Below, in pieces: positions 50,063-62,333 of a stretch of DNA of 64,000 nucleotides. The stretch comes from Membranipora membranacea. Taxonomy: Eukaryota > Bryozoa > Gymnolaemata > Cheilostomatida > Membraniporidae. The position numbers and the translations under genes were made by a program. The notes under the pieces were generated by a model. The model made no database searches. It had not been told where the DNA came from and saw only the letters and a list, made by a program, of their open reading frames with translations. Within the stretch, counting starts at the first letter, position 1. Every line of letters begins with the position of its first letter. The stretch spans positions 28,246,162-28,310,161 of the forward strand of contig OU612067.1 of the NCBI GenBank assembly GCA_914767715.1. Direction: 5' to 3'.

Positions 50063-51523
50063 GACTCTCACTTTAAACACAGATCTGCATGATTTGTGTT
50101 TGTCCATATACCCTGAACAAATATTGCTGAGGAACGTAAAGACATGGTAGCTGCGACATGTTATCTGATGCCAGTTGCATATTCAAACCAACTCTGCAAC
50201 TTTTCAACAAAGAGTGATTAGAGGCTAGAAAGCTGATCAATAAGCCTTCATGACTTTTTGTTTGATTCTGTAGTCCTGGGATAAAAGGTACTGTTGTGTA
50301 CATTAGTCAGCAAATCAATGATGATGACAGAATATGCCCAGTGACAGAATTGATTGATCTTTAGATTCAGAAAAACAAGTCAAAAATGCAAATACTTTCA
50401 CCATTACAAAAGAAATGTAAATACATATCTGGTGTGCTAAATGTAAGGCACATGGCAGATTTACAAAGTTAATTAGAAAGAATTGTCACATTTTGTAAAG
50501 CTATTTAAGAAGGGCAAAGTGAAGCAATGTACTATTGGGTCATTGTAGGGTGATATGTAGTCTAGACTCACATTTCATCGATTTCTCAGGGTAAAAACAT
50601 TCAGTCTGTGTTTTGATTCAGCTTCTATTTTGACAACAGTCATATCCCATTTCTGTAATCCAGTGGGTATTTTAATTAATTATAAATATTTTGTTTAGAA
50701 TTTATCATATCGAGCAGCTTAACACTGAATCGATCATACGTAAAATAAACAGAATCAGATTATTATTATTATTGTCAGAGTCAAATTGCCGTAATACCAA
50801 ACTTTGAAAGAACAAAAATCCATAATTTGGGAATGTCATACAGAATGCGCTGTTATTGGCAACGGCAAAGCTTCCTCTGTATAATTACACCTACACACTG
50901 TGCTTACACAAACAACCTTCTGGATTACTATGGTGCAGGGTTTGACAAAGTATGGAGTGCCAGAAATGCCTCGTAACAAGTGTGAGCTTCTGTCTCACAG
51001 AGCAAATGATTCTATATCTGCATAAATTTGAGATTGTTTCCAGGGGAATACTTATTTGGAACCCAGGGATGCTCAATCAAAACAAGTAAATAAAAACAAA
51101 CCCAAGTCACCAGCTTCTCACACTAACTCAGGTCTATCAGTATCAAGCTAGGTCCGACCTTGACCCGGAGCTACAGCTCCTTCGAATCAAACAATCATGG
51201 CTTTGTATCAGTAAGATATATTATTTCATTACTATGGACTATAGTTGACAACTCATTGCAGAAGTGTTCTCAATAAATAAAAGATATCATTTCCAATCTG
51301 TGGCCCACTTACCACATCAAGCCTCAAAATAATATTTTTTATCAGTAAAACCAGAGGGTTAGATAGATATATCTAACTTTAGGCCAACTTCCAACACTAC
51401 AGTTTGAAGCTATTTATGTACAGATAATAATATGCCTTTTTAGTTGACTTGATTTGTCTGTGGTCAGGGGCGATAATATGGTGACAATAAAGTAATCATA
51501 AGAGTGGACTGTATATTGAGATC

Positions 51524-54500
51524 TCACGATGCTACTGAGGGAGCATAGCTCTTTGCTAATCGATCAAATTCTGCATCCTTAGCGAAGTAATTCTCTACGA
51601 AGGGATGTCGCCTGTGTGACTCTTTAAGCTGTGACATGTATCGGTTTGATACCTAAAAGTCAAGATACAATATACATATAAAAACACATTGAAAAGCTTG
51701 GACCTGATTACAGCAGAGGACCCCATAAGCCACTTTAACATACGATTTTGTTTTAAAGAAATAATTTGTTTTGAAGACCTCACCGGGCGCAATGATGCAG
51801 GCATTCTCGTGACCTACATATGATATGCTCCGCATTTGAAATACTGGTATCAATATGGAGGGTGTTAGTGGAATAGAGTTTCCTCACTTTCATCATATTT
51901 TAATTCATAAACAAGTGTACCATTTATATTTTTGGCCTTGATATGGTATAGGAGTAGAATACAGTATAACTTCCACTGTTCCATTCAGGTGTTGGACTAA
52001 CAAGTATTCACCGGAACCCATTCATCGTAGTTTCATGATCAAACATCATCGCACAACCACTTTAAAGAAATAAAACTTATTGATCAGAACTAATATTACA
52101 AGATATTTAGATAAATCAAATTGAAATTCCAAATAAGAAAAACGAACAAGAAAACTCACCTCTGGGGCTTTACCAGTAAGCTGAGATAGAACTATCATGT
52201 TGATCAGAGTCTCAGGATTATTACTGTCCTGTGAACAAAAATAGATATTATCAGAACAGTAAGCAGATGCTGCTGTACTCCTAATTGGTTTCTTAATTGT
52301 GTTGCAAAAGAAAAGTGCCTCACATTTTGGAGTTATACCCTCATTGAGTCAGAAGTTCAGAGAGAAAATAACTCCCAGCTTGAAAACCAGAAAAAGGGGT
52401 ATTTATTTCCCAGTAACATAAGTGAGTAGAGAAACACACAAACAAATCTGTTTCATGCAGTACTATAACCTAACACTATGTACGGCGTCCTTTCCCTTAA
52501 TTAGATACCAACTTTGATAAGGTATGACTGTAACTCAGCGAAAAACCTTGTACTCTCACAATGCTTGCGACTAAGTACGTTCTTTCTAACCTGAAGGACA
52601 ACATTACTCTATAAATCTCACCTTATCCATGGACTCTTGGAGCACAGTCTCAGCATCATCATATTTACCCTGAGCGATATAAGCTGCAGCCTGACCGTTC
52701 AGTAACATACAAGTAGAGCTATTACGATCTGCCATCTCCTGGAATATGTAGTATGCTTGAGTCAGTTTATCTCCTCCCTACAATATGTCAAGAAATCGGA
52801 ATGATGATGGAATTGGTATACTTTAGACTGAACCAACAGGCTACCCTCGTACGGAAAGATAGAGACTATTAGTTTAGTCTAGGTATACTTGATGTCAAAA
52901 TAGGAAATCATGCAACAGGTGAGGCAAATCATTAAAGCTTAAAGCAGGTTACCCATTCTACTATCGCTCACAGTATTGCAATTGATCAATGTATATCAAT
53001 CAATATAAGAAGATAGTACTTTGCGTGTTTTTTTCGTGAGGGTATTTTGTTGAATTTTACATGAGAAAAGATCATATAATATACTATGCATAGTAGAGAG
53101 TGAATAACTTTGTATTGATAAAAGACAAGGGTAAGTTTGACCAACCACTAACATCACGTCACTCAACTAAATACAAAGACCAACGTTACTTACCATAGCT
53201 AGAAATATCCAAGCCTGAGCGAGCTGTGACAGTGTGCTATCCTCATCCTTTTCCTTCATCTTATTCCATTCTTTTCTAAAGAAATATTGAAGGAACAAGA
53301 CATTATATCAAGTAAAAGTAAACCCACAGTTAGACATGCCAAACTCTGCTTAAAACATCTGCTTAGTCCCCTTGGCTTTGTTATTACCTGCATATGACTG
53401 CGATTGTGGAATCAACAATGAAGGCAATATTATGAGTAGTCAGAAGAATCCACATACTGAATGAGAGAGGATTTAATTGAGCGGATTAACATAAAATCTA
53501 GCAGTGATGTTGGCAATGAACTCCCTTGATGTTAGGCTGTAGGTATTTACTACATAGCTCTACAGATATTTTTACCATCACAAATGTAGTGAAATATAAG
53601 TGGTTACCTGGCAACATCTACTCTGTCCATTCTAAGATAAATCTGTATCATCATACCAATACTGTAAACATAATTAAACAAAATCATTTTATATGACTTA
53701 CTAGCCATAGGCACATGAAACTCATGGTTGAAAAAAAACAGCCAAAACTGCACTGGTTATGATCAGTATGAGCTACAAATATGATATTGATTATTTTCAG
53801 TTTAAATCTCCTTCAGCAAATCATACGTAATGTGTGGACATTTGAGATCCTAGACCCCTACTAGACCCATTATTTATAAGAGTTATGGGGTGTATATATT
53901 AAGAATCTTACCATTCCAGGTCGTCCGATTGGTGGAGTACTTTGAGAGCTGCGTCCAGGTTACCCTCATGGTAATATATATTAGCAGCCATCAGCAGGAA
54001 TGTAGAGTTACTCAGGTCAAGGCTACCTGCACATTTCTTGTCCAGATCAGTAACAGTACGGGATCTGTAATCAAGATTGAATAAGTAAACTGGTATGGAG
54101 AGTTTGTGAGATAGTCAAATTTCGAGTTGGACAGTTCTCAGCAAAATGGCGCTTTATGATTTGCACGGTAATTAGAATCTAAAATTCAAAAACTCAAGAA
54201 TGGTAAAAGTTAATTCATTTCATGTTACATAATGTCATTAGATTACCTACTAAAAGATCCGCAAAATAAGGGGAATCCTCATCAGCTCAATCACAACCAT
54301 ATCAGCTTTAACGAACAGATATAAACATCAACATCAGCAGAATATCTGCTCTTAGGTTAGGGGAAAATGAAATTTGGACCACACAACCATCAAAGTGAGG
54401 TTCTAACCTGTTTGATTCATTAGATAAGTAATCAGCGAGCATTCTGACAGCTAGCAGTGCTGGCTCAGATGACGGTCTGATCTCATCTAATACCACACCA

Positions 54501-55281
54501 TACTTCCTCTGACCAACATAAGCTCTGTACATCATAACCTCCTTCAGTGAGCGAGCATCGTCGCCACTAGGCTACAAGCATAGCGAGTACAATGTCAGGA
54601 TAATATGGAAAGCATATCAAGCAATAAACGACAAGAGATTTCATAACAGCTGAGACAGACTTGCAGTGGCAACAAGTAGTCTGATAGAATCCAACTCCTA
54701 ACTGTCTAAGACCAAGGTTGTTATTGCCTTATCAGGCTATCAACAACTACCAACTGAGAGCACACACTTCTTGGTTCTGTCTACCTATGCAAGTGGTTTC
54801 ATAACTATAACAAAAGTTTTATTAATGGGTAGGCCTATTCATATTGAATTTTCCATATTCCAGTATGGCATTTACAGTTAGACTAGTATTAATTATTATA
54901 AGCCTAGATAGACCTAGTATTAATTATTATGAGCCTAGATAGACCTAGTAGTTTGAACTCTGAGAGACTTGCTCTGGTGATGATCTCACTCTATTCCTAC
55001 AGTAAATCCAGTGACTTTAAGCCTAGGAAGTGACAGGGCAGATCCCCAACTACCACCAAGGAGTCTTTAAACTCAACTCTTTGCCCTGTGGCCTATCTAG
55101 ACAAGCTTGTGAAGACACTGACACAGGTTGTGTGACAAGTTAAGTTCAGTGGCTAGTCTAGATATTTTTGATTAAAATTAAGCAGACTTACCTTCACTTT
55201 TTGTGCCTCATTGATACAGTGTTGGAAGTTACCCGTATATAGAGCATTTTTCACTTCGAATAACTCATCAACATCGCCCAT
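51524..55281 (-). CDS. COPE: Coatomer subunit epsilon
   Basis: The epsilon subunit belongs to the COPI outer coat and, with alpha-COP, supports Golgi-to-ER retrieval vesicles. Eight exons close in phase, in coding order: 55192-55281, 54408-54571, 53912-54064, 53608-53661, 53194-53275, 52622-52777, 52160-52228, 51524-51652; 298 residues (human 308). Family landmarks in order: [146 protein letters not shown] and [20 protein letters not shown]. The fold is a run of TPR-like helical hairpins. It is divergent from the HMG-box gene, with 1.1 kb between start codons. Confidence 0.97.
54882..54950 (+). repeat. Two-copy tandem repeat in COPE intron 1
   Basis: Two copies of an approximately 31-33 bp unit (CTAGTATTAATTATTAT.AG then CCTAGATAGAC) in tandem, nearly identical. 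Confidence 0.75.
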
Positions 55282-56405
55282 AATGAAAATTTACAAGTGT
55301 TTTATCTATTAGTGAGAGGTAAGATGATGTGGTCAAAAAAACTTTTCTCTTTCTTGTTGCTGTGTTGTATCCGGTTTGCTTGGGGTCCTATAATAAATGT
55401 ATATCACAAAGACGGAGCATACCCCACTCCTCATTAACAAACACTAGACCTATATCAGCGACTCAACATTGTAGAGGGGACAACTCATACTAAACACTAG
55501 AGCAGGGCTTATAACAGGGAGACTACTTACTCAAATATAAGAGCAGTGCTTTTGTGCATTGTCGTAAGCTTTCAGGTCTTTCGCAATTTGAATTATATCA
55601 TCTCAATCTATATTATAAAAAGTTGCTGCACCGTAGTTAAGTTAAGTGAAGTCTGGGGGATTGTTTGTCACAGTCACACCATAATGTCACCCTGTTATTT
55701 CTTGATCACACTTTACTTTTTCCCTCGTCGCATTTGTGCTAAATGATATTTTATATCAATCCCAAAAATATTATTTGGCTGGCTGCAAAAAAAGAACCGA
55801 GAAGATATAGGATATAGATTGCATCGTATAGTAACTCCTTGATTGCAGTATTTAATTTTCACAATCACTGTAAAATCCTGGCAAGGTATATGTTAGCCTG
55901 GGCAGGCTGTCGGATGCTAGGTATATGTGGTAAATAGAAATTTGAGAAATGCCATTTACTTGGCCTTTCTTTGTGGTTTCATGAATGACGTAATGACCTT
56001 ATTTCCGTAAAAGGAATCTAGAAAATGAATTTTAAAATTATTGGTCTTTGATTGCATGGTACATTGGCCGGTGAATATAATAAAGTATACTTTATTATAT
56101 TCACTTCATTATATTATAACAAAAAATAAAAAAGTTGAGGTATTTTTTTCCATGCTGATGAGTTCGAGCTTTGTATATTGGGAGTAGCTTTCTCCCTGTC
56201 TCTGTGAATGCCTTGAAGACGGACAGAACGGAAAGAATTCAAGAAATTCCTATCTGAGAGACTAACAATCAATCATTCACTCTCCTGTTTGCTACTGAGC
56301 AATAGTAATGCATCATCAAAGTAGTGAAATTGTCACATAATTGAACTTGGTTGCCTGCACTTTTATGATCACAATTATTACTATAGTCAAAGTGATTCGT
56401 TAGTC
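55282..56405. promoter_or_regulatory. Divergent promoter region, COPE and HMG-box gene
   Basis: The 1.1 kb between two divergent start codons must hold both promoters. No TATA box or initiator can be assigned with confidence. It contains a perfect 34 bp palindrome at 56071-56104. GGGCAGGCTGTC at about 55899 recurs at 61119, part of a dispersed repeat. Confidence 0.45.
56071..56104. repeat. Perfect 34 bp palindrome without spacer
   Basis: The sequence starts GTGAATATAATAAAGTA and continues as its exact reverse complement to ..TTCAC. There is no loop, so it can form a cruciform or bind a symmetric dimer. It lies about 300 bp upstream of the HMG-box start codon. Confidence 0.95.
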
Positions 56406-58358
56406 ATGGCTAAGGCTAAGCCTGTTAAGACCACTGGGAAGGGTTTTCGATTATATTGTCAAGATTACCGCACCAAAAGAAAATCAAGGGGCCTTAAACA
56501 GCTCACGAGATGTGAGCTGCTAAAGAAGGCAGCTGAATTATGGCTGAAAATGGATAGGAGGGAGAAGAGTCGCTATAGTTCGGTGAGTTGTCTGAGTGAA
56601 TAATAGAGAATCTCAGATTTTTAGGTTATTGATAAATTATATTTGATGATTTGAAAACCAGAACCTGACACAGGCCGTTTGTTTTATCTTAAAAGTTGTC
56701 TGTAATATTATTATGATTACTGACGATCGTTAGCTTTGTCTTTTGGAAAAAAAATAGCCGCGTGACAAGGCTAGGTGATTGTACCACCAGCTGTTCAATG
56801 CACTGAAAGATTATGCTGCATTCAAAACTGCCTTGAGCTTAGACGCCCCTTTGCTGGCCATCTTCATAAACATAATCTGCTATTTAAATAAATGGTATCC
56901 CGATGTCCCGTTTGGTTAAAATATAATGGATATTTGGCCAGACACCCTAAAGTTATATCAAAAAATCTTGGGGCATATGGTCATGGTAGTGTTCGGCTAA
57001 GTAATTTTTTTGACGCAATTTATGTTGAGTTGGATATATGGCACAAACTAGTAGTCCTGTTTATAAAGTGAGGCACTGACGTACTCTTCATGTCATGGTC
57101 AAGCTTTTTCAAAAAAACTTTTATTCCAATATGTAAGTCTTACAGCTTGGTAGTTAAACGCCTTAATTGAATTTCGAATGTTTTCCAGGTTTATTGGGTG
57201 TTAACCACCTGCTACTTATCTATAAGTGTATTTACCCTGTCCAGAATGCAATGCAATGGTAACGAAATTAGCAGAATTTCATCACCTGTTTTTAGAATAA
57301 CTGAAATAATTCTTTGCTTAGGATGCTGCAAAAAAACTGAAATCTGCCCCGCCATCTAGGAGGAATATTGTAAAACCGTCCACTAAAAGTCCTCAGAAGT
57401 CCAGGGGAAGAGTGACAAAACGACGAACAGTTTCACCAACAAAACAGAGGGCAATAAACAAGACCTATAGGAAGAGGGCTACCAAGAGACGCATTACGCC
57501 TTCAAGGTCAAGGTCATGCTCGAGGACTTCATGTACGACGCTGCCGCTGAGTGGTAGCACTACATTAGCAGATACCGGCACCACCTGCACAGGTATGTTA
57601 TTTCACCTAAGTGTGTACGAATCATCAGGATTATTTGCTAAGCACTTTTACTAGGACTTAGCACTAAAGGATATGTATTGACAAATGGCAATGACATATA
57701 AGAAATTTCCATATATACAAATGCATGCGTGCCCCTGTACGTACACATATATGCACACAAATTTTCTAACTAAATTATGTAGGATTTGAGACAAGTACAG
57801 CACTTGGAGACTATACATCACAAGTATCAGCCACATGTACCAGTCAGACAAGCCTTACTAGCTGTACCAGCGGTGGTACATCCTACAGAACTAGTGACTC
57901 AAGCTACAACCAATATCATGACTCTCAGCCTGTCAGCAAAGAAATGGAGGTAATTAGTCCAGCAATGGAGATATCTAAGTTAGTGTACAAAAATATGCAG
58001 AAATGCTCTTTTTTTGTGGTGCGCTGAAGATTGCCCTTGAATACTGGCCCTTTACAAGATCAAATGCAATGGCACATTCAAAGCCTCTGTATTAATAGAC
58101 CTAGACCTTATAATATTGACTATAACAATCTTTTCACAGGTTAATTTAGCAAAGTCAAAGGGGAAAGCTCCTGCAAAGAAACCAGCTGGTAACAACAAAC
58201 AAGCCACTGTGTCAAAACCAAACAGACCACCAGTGCAGGTAAACAAGAGAAAGTCAACAGTGGGGGAGAAAACGGCAGCAATGAGTCGGCCAAAGAGGCA
58301 TGGTGTCTCATACGACAGAAATAATTCAGACTCAATGGTGGATGCAGAAGTCAACTAG
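56406..58358 (+). CDS. HMG-box protein with a long basic Ser/Thr-rich tail
   Basis: Four exons close in phase: 56406-56582, 57322-57592, 57783-57949, 58140-58358; 277 residues. Residues about 12-68 match one HMG box: GFRLYCQDYRTKRKSRG, then LLKKAAELWLKMDRREKSRY (the conserved A..LW..M...EK..Y block) and DAAKKLK, a minor-groove DNA-binding fold. Next comes an Arg/Lys-rich stretch with SPTK/TPSR-type steps (RRTVSPTKQR, KRRITPSRSRSCSRTSC), a Thr/Ser/Cys-rich low-complexity part, and a second Lys-rich tail (SKGKAPAKKPAGNNKQ, SRPKRH). The make-up recalls sperm chromatin proteins such as the MST-HMG-box protamines of insects, with Cys residues that could cross-link. That role is inference; a general HMGB-like or transcription role is possible. 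Confidence 0.83.
56761..56782 (+). repeat. Dispersed CGTGACAAGGCT motif, second copy
   Basis: CGTGACAAGGCTAGGTGATT is the reverse complement of 2215-2235 with a single inserted base. It lies in intron 1 of the HMG-box gene. Its flanks do not match, so only the end of the element is recognisable. Confidence 0.55.
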
Positions 58359-58456
58359 AAGGTGTAATTGACATCTTCAAACTAACTATAAATCTTTCGG
58401 TTTTTTTCGAGGACTTAATTTCTCAAGTGCCCACTGTCATGGTTAATCTTGTACAG

Positions 58457-58462
58457 AATAAA
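58457..58462 (+). terminator. Candidate poly-A signal of the HMG-box gene
   Basis: AATAAA about 100 nt after the stop codon, followed by AT-rich sequence. Confidence 0.6.
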
Positions 58463-58600
58463 ACACAATAGCAAAAATCCATTCTTGTAGCTGTACATTT
58501 ACATAACACTATCGCATCTTACGAGTCAATGAGAAAAGCCTGCTATGTTTAAAATAATGTTAGGAGGAAATCCTCACTGCTACCCAATGGTGGTATAATG

Positions 58601-58629
58601 TAGAACAAGTTTGTTCCCTCTGCGGTGGC
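58601..58629 (+). repeat. Dispersed 29 bp motif, copy 2
   Basis: Matches 10066-10094 with one mismatch (TGYGGTGGC at the end). See copy 1. Confidence 0.5.
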
Positions 58630-60165
58630 CGAGAAATATTGCATAGGGGGTTTGATGTCGAAGAGGGCCAATTCAAATTACGCTATACAATATAGTTAAA
58701 TATAGGAATAATAAATGATAGATTTCATATGCTCAGGGAGCTCAGGCATCAGACATCAGACATCTAATCGGTAGCTTATCTGGAGCTTATTATATAAGAC
58801 CAGTTTGATACCTAGCCAGCATATGATGTACAATGAAGAAGACAAATCTATTTGTCAGCTTAGGGCAAAATCTTTTCACAATCATGTTATGAAATAAACA
58901 GCATTTTGTTGTTTTGTTTGTGGTCTAGATGTTTTGTTGCGCTTTCAAACCTGTTTAACTGGATATAACCACGAAGATGATGTCATCCCGATGACTGGAC
59001 ACCAGACTTACTTATTTATCGCTATCAGTGAAACTTAGGTCATTCATTCCTAGTATTATTTTATCAGAGTGTGTTTACGAGGATAAATTGATACTCGGTG
59101 ATACTGAGAGTACCTCAAGAGGTTGTTAGAAACATTGAAGTTGGAGACATTGTTCTCAGGTAAGAACTCTCACACACTTAGCGAAGCCAGCACATCCTCA
59201 AACGTGACTATCATCTCCGACCAAAGAACTTCATTGCTCCTATGAACAACCACATGAGAGTGATAAAAAGCTATGATCCCTATCTAGAGTCGGGGTCAAG
59301 TTTTGGGAAAGTTTGATAGTTCTCAGTTATTTAAGACGCTGACATCCTTGAGCTGATTTATACAGAGCGCTACATTGAAAGGGAGAACTCTGCGATTCCA
59401 AAAACAGCAATACAGCTGATATCAAGCAAACAAGAGGTGAGTGAAAGGCAGCCATATTTATTGTTATCCACCCTGTCACAATTCAGCACATGATATGAGA
59501 CGTGAGTTTTTTAGTAGGTAAAGAAAAGTGCATGTGCTTTGCTATCATAAAAAGTTTTTCTATTGAATTTACTTTTAACCCTTTTTTTAATAAAAATTAA
59601 AAATAGTGCATTCCTGTTAAATTTGATCGAAACTTTATATCTTATATTTCTGAATTCCCTCACTTTCAAAACCATGAATTTTGTCCCTATTGGCAATGCT
59701 GACCTTGTAATGTAATTAGAAAAGGTAACAGTGTAGGCAAAACTGCATAGTACGAAAAATGGAGGCGAGGGTTTTCTACAATATATGGTTTCACAGGTCC
59801 CAGTCCTATTTATTTAACAACGCTGTTCAGGTATTTGGTGCCTTCAACAGCAGTTTGAACCAATGCCCCTTCACACTCTAGTCCCTGCCCGACTGCCCCC
59901 AGCTGTCTACTTACTCTGTCATTCTAACACATACACCTATAGAACAAGCTGTAACTTAAGTTTAAGTGTTGTCCTGTTCTGTCGCTGGTAGGGCATGCCA
60001 TAATTAACCTAGCATTCCCAGCCGGGGTGGATGTAGCTAGCGTCTGGGGTTTGAGACTATTATCAACCATGGTCAGTGAGGGGATTGGTAGATTGCAGAC
60101 GGGTTGATAGCAGAACATATAAAACTAGTTGTTATGCTGTGTATTTATAAATATTTATCTTGTAG
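58630..60165. other. Intergenic and probable 5' UTR of the Cys-rich peptide gene
   Basis: A TTATTTAAG box near 59327, a candidate non-coding exon ending before GTGAGTG at about 59436, and an acceptor TTATCTTGTAG ending at 60165 would place the peptide start codon exactly at the beginning of its second exon. This is inferred from signals only. The minus-strand frames 59511-59696 and 59924-60118 look random. Confidence 0.35.
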
Positions 60166-60432
60166 ATGGCAAACACTCGCTCATTACAACTCTGCCTCGT
60201 ATTTATGGCTTTACTAGTCATCTGCTCCTGTCAGTGGTGGGAGAATATTGAAGACTTCCCTAACTTTGCTCAATGTGAAGACGGAAGATATGATGAAGCG
60301 ATCGATTGCTATGAATGCGCTAAGCGTCAGAGCCTCTTCTCTCGTACATACACCTACAAGAGATGCTGTCAGGGCTGGCAGCTTTTCTTGGATTACTGTA
60401 ACGACCAGCTGCTCACCTCTACGCAAGAATAA
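60166..60432 (+). CDS. Secreted Cys-rich peptide, 88 residues, unrecognised
   Basis: The start is MANTRSLQLCLVFMALLVIC, a clear signal peptide, with likely cleavage before Q23. The mature chain of about 66 residues begins QWWENIEDF, so the N-terminal Gln could cyclise. It has six cysteines: C37, C48, C51, C67, C68, C78 (spacing C-10-C-2-C-15-CC-9-C). No dibasic cleavage or Gly-amidation site is obvious; YKRCC contains one KR. I do not recognise the family. It may be a hormone-like or defence peptide or an extracellular factor. The ATG directly follows a splice-acceptor-like TTATCTTGTAG, so a non-coding first exon is likely. AATAAA at 60895-60900 is a candidate poly-A signal. Confidence 0.8.
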   Translation: MANTRSLQLCLVFMALLVICSCQWWENIEDFPNFAQCEDGRYDEAIDCYECAKRQSLFSRTYTYKRCCQGWQLFLDYCNDQLLTSTQE

Positions 60433-61221
60433 TGTCGACACACAGACAGAACAAGCTCTATCTGTAAGACCTAACAGAGCTGAACCTAAACACGTTTCTC
60501 ATTTTGTGCATTCAATAGATTGAGCTCAACACCATTTGATGATCTTCCTCATATTGCTACCAACTTTCTAGATACTGTTTTGACATGCTATTCCAAGAGT
60601 AAAAATTATTTTGTCTTTCGTCTATTTTTATATGTTCATCGCTTCTCAATTTTCCTATATAATTTTTTGTCCTGACTGATCATCTTACCATAATTATCAT
60701 CTTTAATTGCTTTTAGTGTCGTAAAACAAATAACAAAATATGTTACCGAAAATATAATTATAATACTCACTCCACAAACACGAGTATAATGCTACGCTAC
60801 GGCATAACAGCGTTAGCTTTTGGACTACAAAATAGACCCAAAAGAACAAATCACTGCAATATTTTGCGTCGTTCATGTTATCTTAAATTTTTTTAATAAA
60901 GAATTCTGAGAATAGTTTTATAATAGACTTAATTATTATCAACATTTATAACACACATAAAACTTTGCAGGCAGATCATTGTGAGATACTACCAGAACTC
61001 ATTAGATGAATATGATCATCACAACATTACTCATTCAGTACAACAACATTAGCGAAGGTCTAAATACATTCACATTAGTAAATAATAGGTCATATACATT
61101 AGTACATTCACCTAGACTGGGCAGGCTGTCTGGGCTAACATTAAAGAGGTAGGAATCGAAGGGGGTGCACGGGGATTAATCATGTGAAGTGACAGGCAAG
61201 ACGATTGGCTGATCAATGTAA

Positions 61222-61257
61222 TTAGAGGCGGAGAATGGCCTTGGTCTCCGCCTCTAA
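61222..61257. repeat. Short perfect hairpin, 13 bp GC-rich arms
   Basis: TTAGAGGCGGAGA (61222-61234) and TCTCCGCCTCTAA (61245-61257) with a 10 nt loop. Neighbouring GGGCAGGCTGTC (about 61119) recurs at 55899, so it probably belongs to a dispersed repeat. The rest of 60901-62333 shows nothing identifiable. Confidence 0.7.
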
Positions 61258-62333
61258 CAGCCAGTCCACGTTGCATTCTCAAGTGGTCAAGTGTGTTATA
61301 TAAGAAATTGTGATTCGCAGACACCCATAAATAAAGTTGAATAGAAGCTATGATATAGCTATTGTTGTGTTGGCTCATCACACTTGGGATTATAGGGTTT
61401 AATTACAACGGTCAATTTCAATCTTGACAACGGTATCTAGGCAACCTCTAAAACCATAAATCATAACGTCAAAATTGACCAATAAGAGCTCGTATATTTT
61501 GAAGCGGATGATTTGAAAACATCGGAACTGGGCAATTTCGTATGACATCAGTCATATTTTCACCACTTTCCAATGCCATTATTGGAATGAAAATTTATTG
61601 GGCATGTGTATCACACAATTCCGCATCAGCTTGTCTGATTCCCATTAAAAATAATTCACTGCTTCTCCTCTTAATTCCGAAAAAGCAGGAGGAATTTGAA
61701 TGCTGCTAACCCCATTTGAATTTGATATGGCTGGGTGATCGCTTTACATTGACTGGCCCTTATATACCGGTCGAGGCACTTTAACCTTGATCAAATAGAA
61801 AAAAGAATATCCACTCTAGAAGATCTTTGTAGCTTTGTGCAACATTGGGTAACTTTATTATTTATTGCCTGAGCGAACTATGACTGTTAACAGACTGATT
61901 AGTAAAATTCAACGCACATTTACTATGGTGATGGTCCCTGATTAGTCCTAAAATCAACGTAACATTCATTGGAAACATAGTGAATATGACATTTCAAGCC
62001 CAGAGCTTGCTTATAGCTGATTGCAGCGAATGCCAATAAATCAATTATTCTGGCAAAGTGAAAGTGACTTTTTGAAAATTTGAATTAATTTTCCTGCATA
62101 TTCTGGTTAGAACTGAATAAAAACAATTTAAAATGAACACAGCTAGTTTAGTCTATTGCCGTGACTACTCAAGCACGGGAGCAGGAGTTTAAGATACATT
62201 CTACAGTGGAAGTATGGTAATTTGCAAGCACGTTGCAAGTGTGATTTGTGTGCACATTGCAATAATTATCTGAATGATTATCTGAAGACGTAGAGAACTT
62301 ACTGACATATATATCGTATTATATACAAAGCAT

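Larger units (their letters stand above)
47693..51523. other. Intergenic region between the EF-hand gene and COPE
   Basis: It contains the EF-hand promoter side and the COPE 3' side. Apart from the hairpin at 47908 and the small frame at 49880 I see no gene. Minus-strand frames such as 50073-50303 and 50891-51076 have no family character. Confidence 0.45.

Noticed and set aside
56160-56180. CTGATGAG resembling a hammerhead ribozyme core
   Set aside because: No GAAA element or matching stems at the required spacing.
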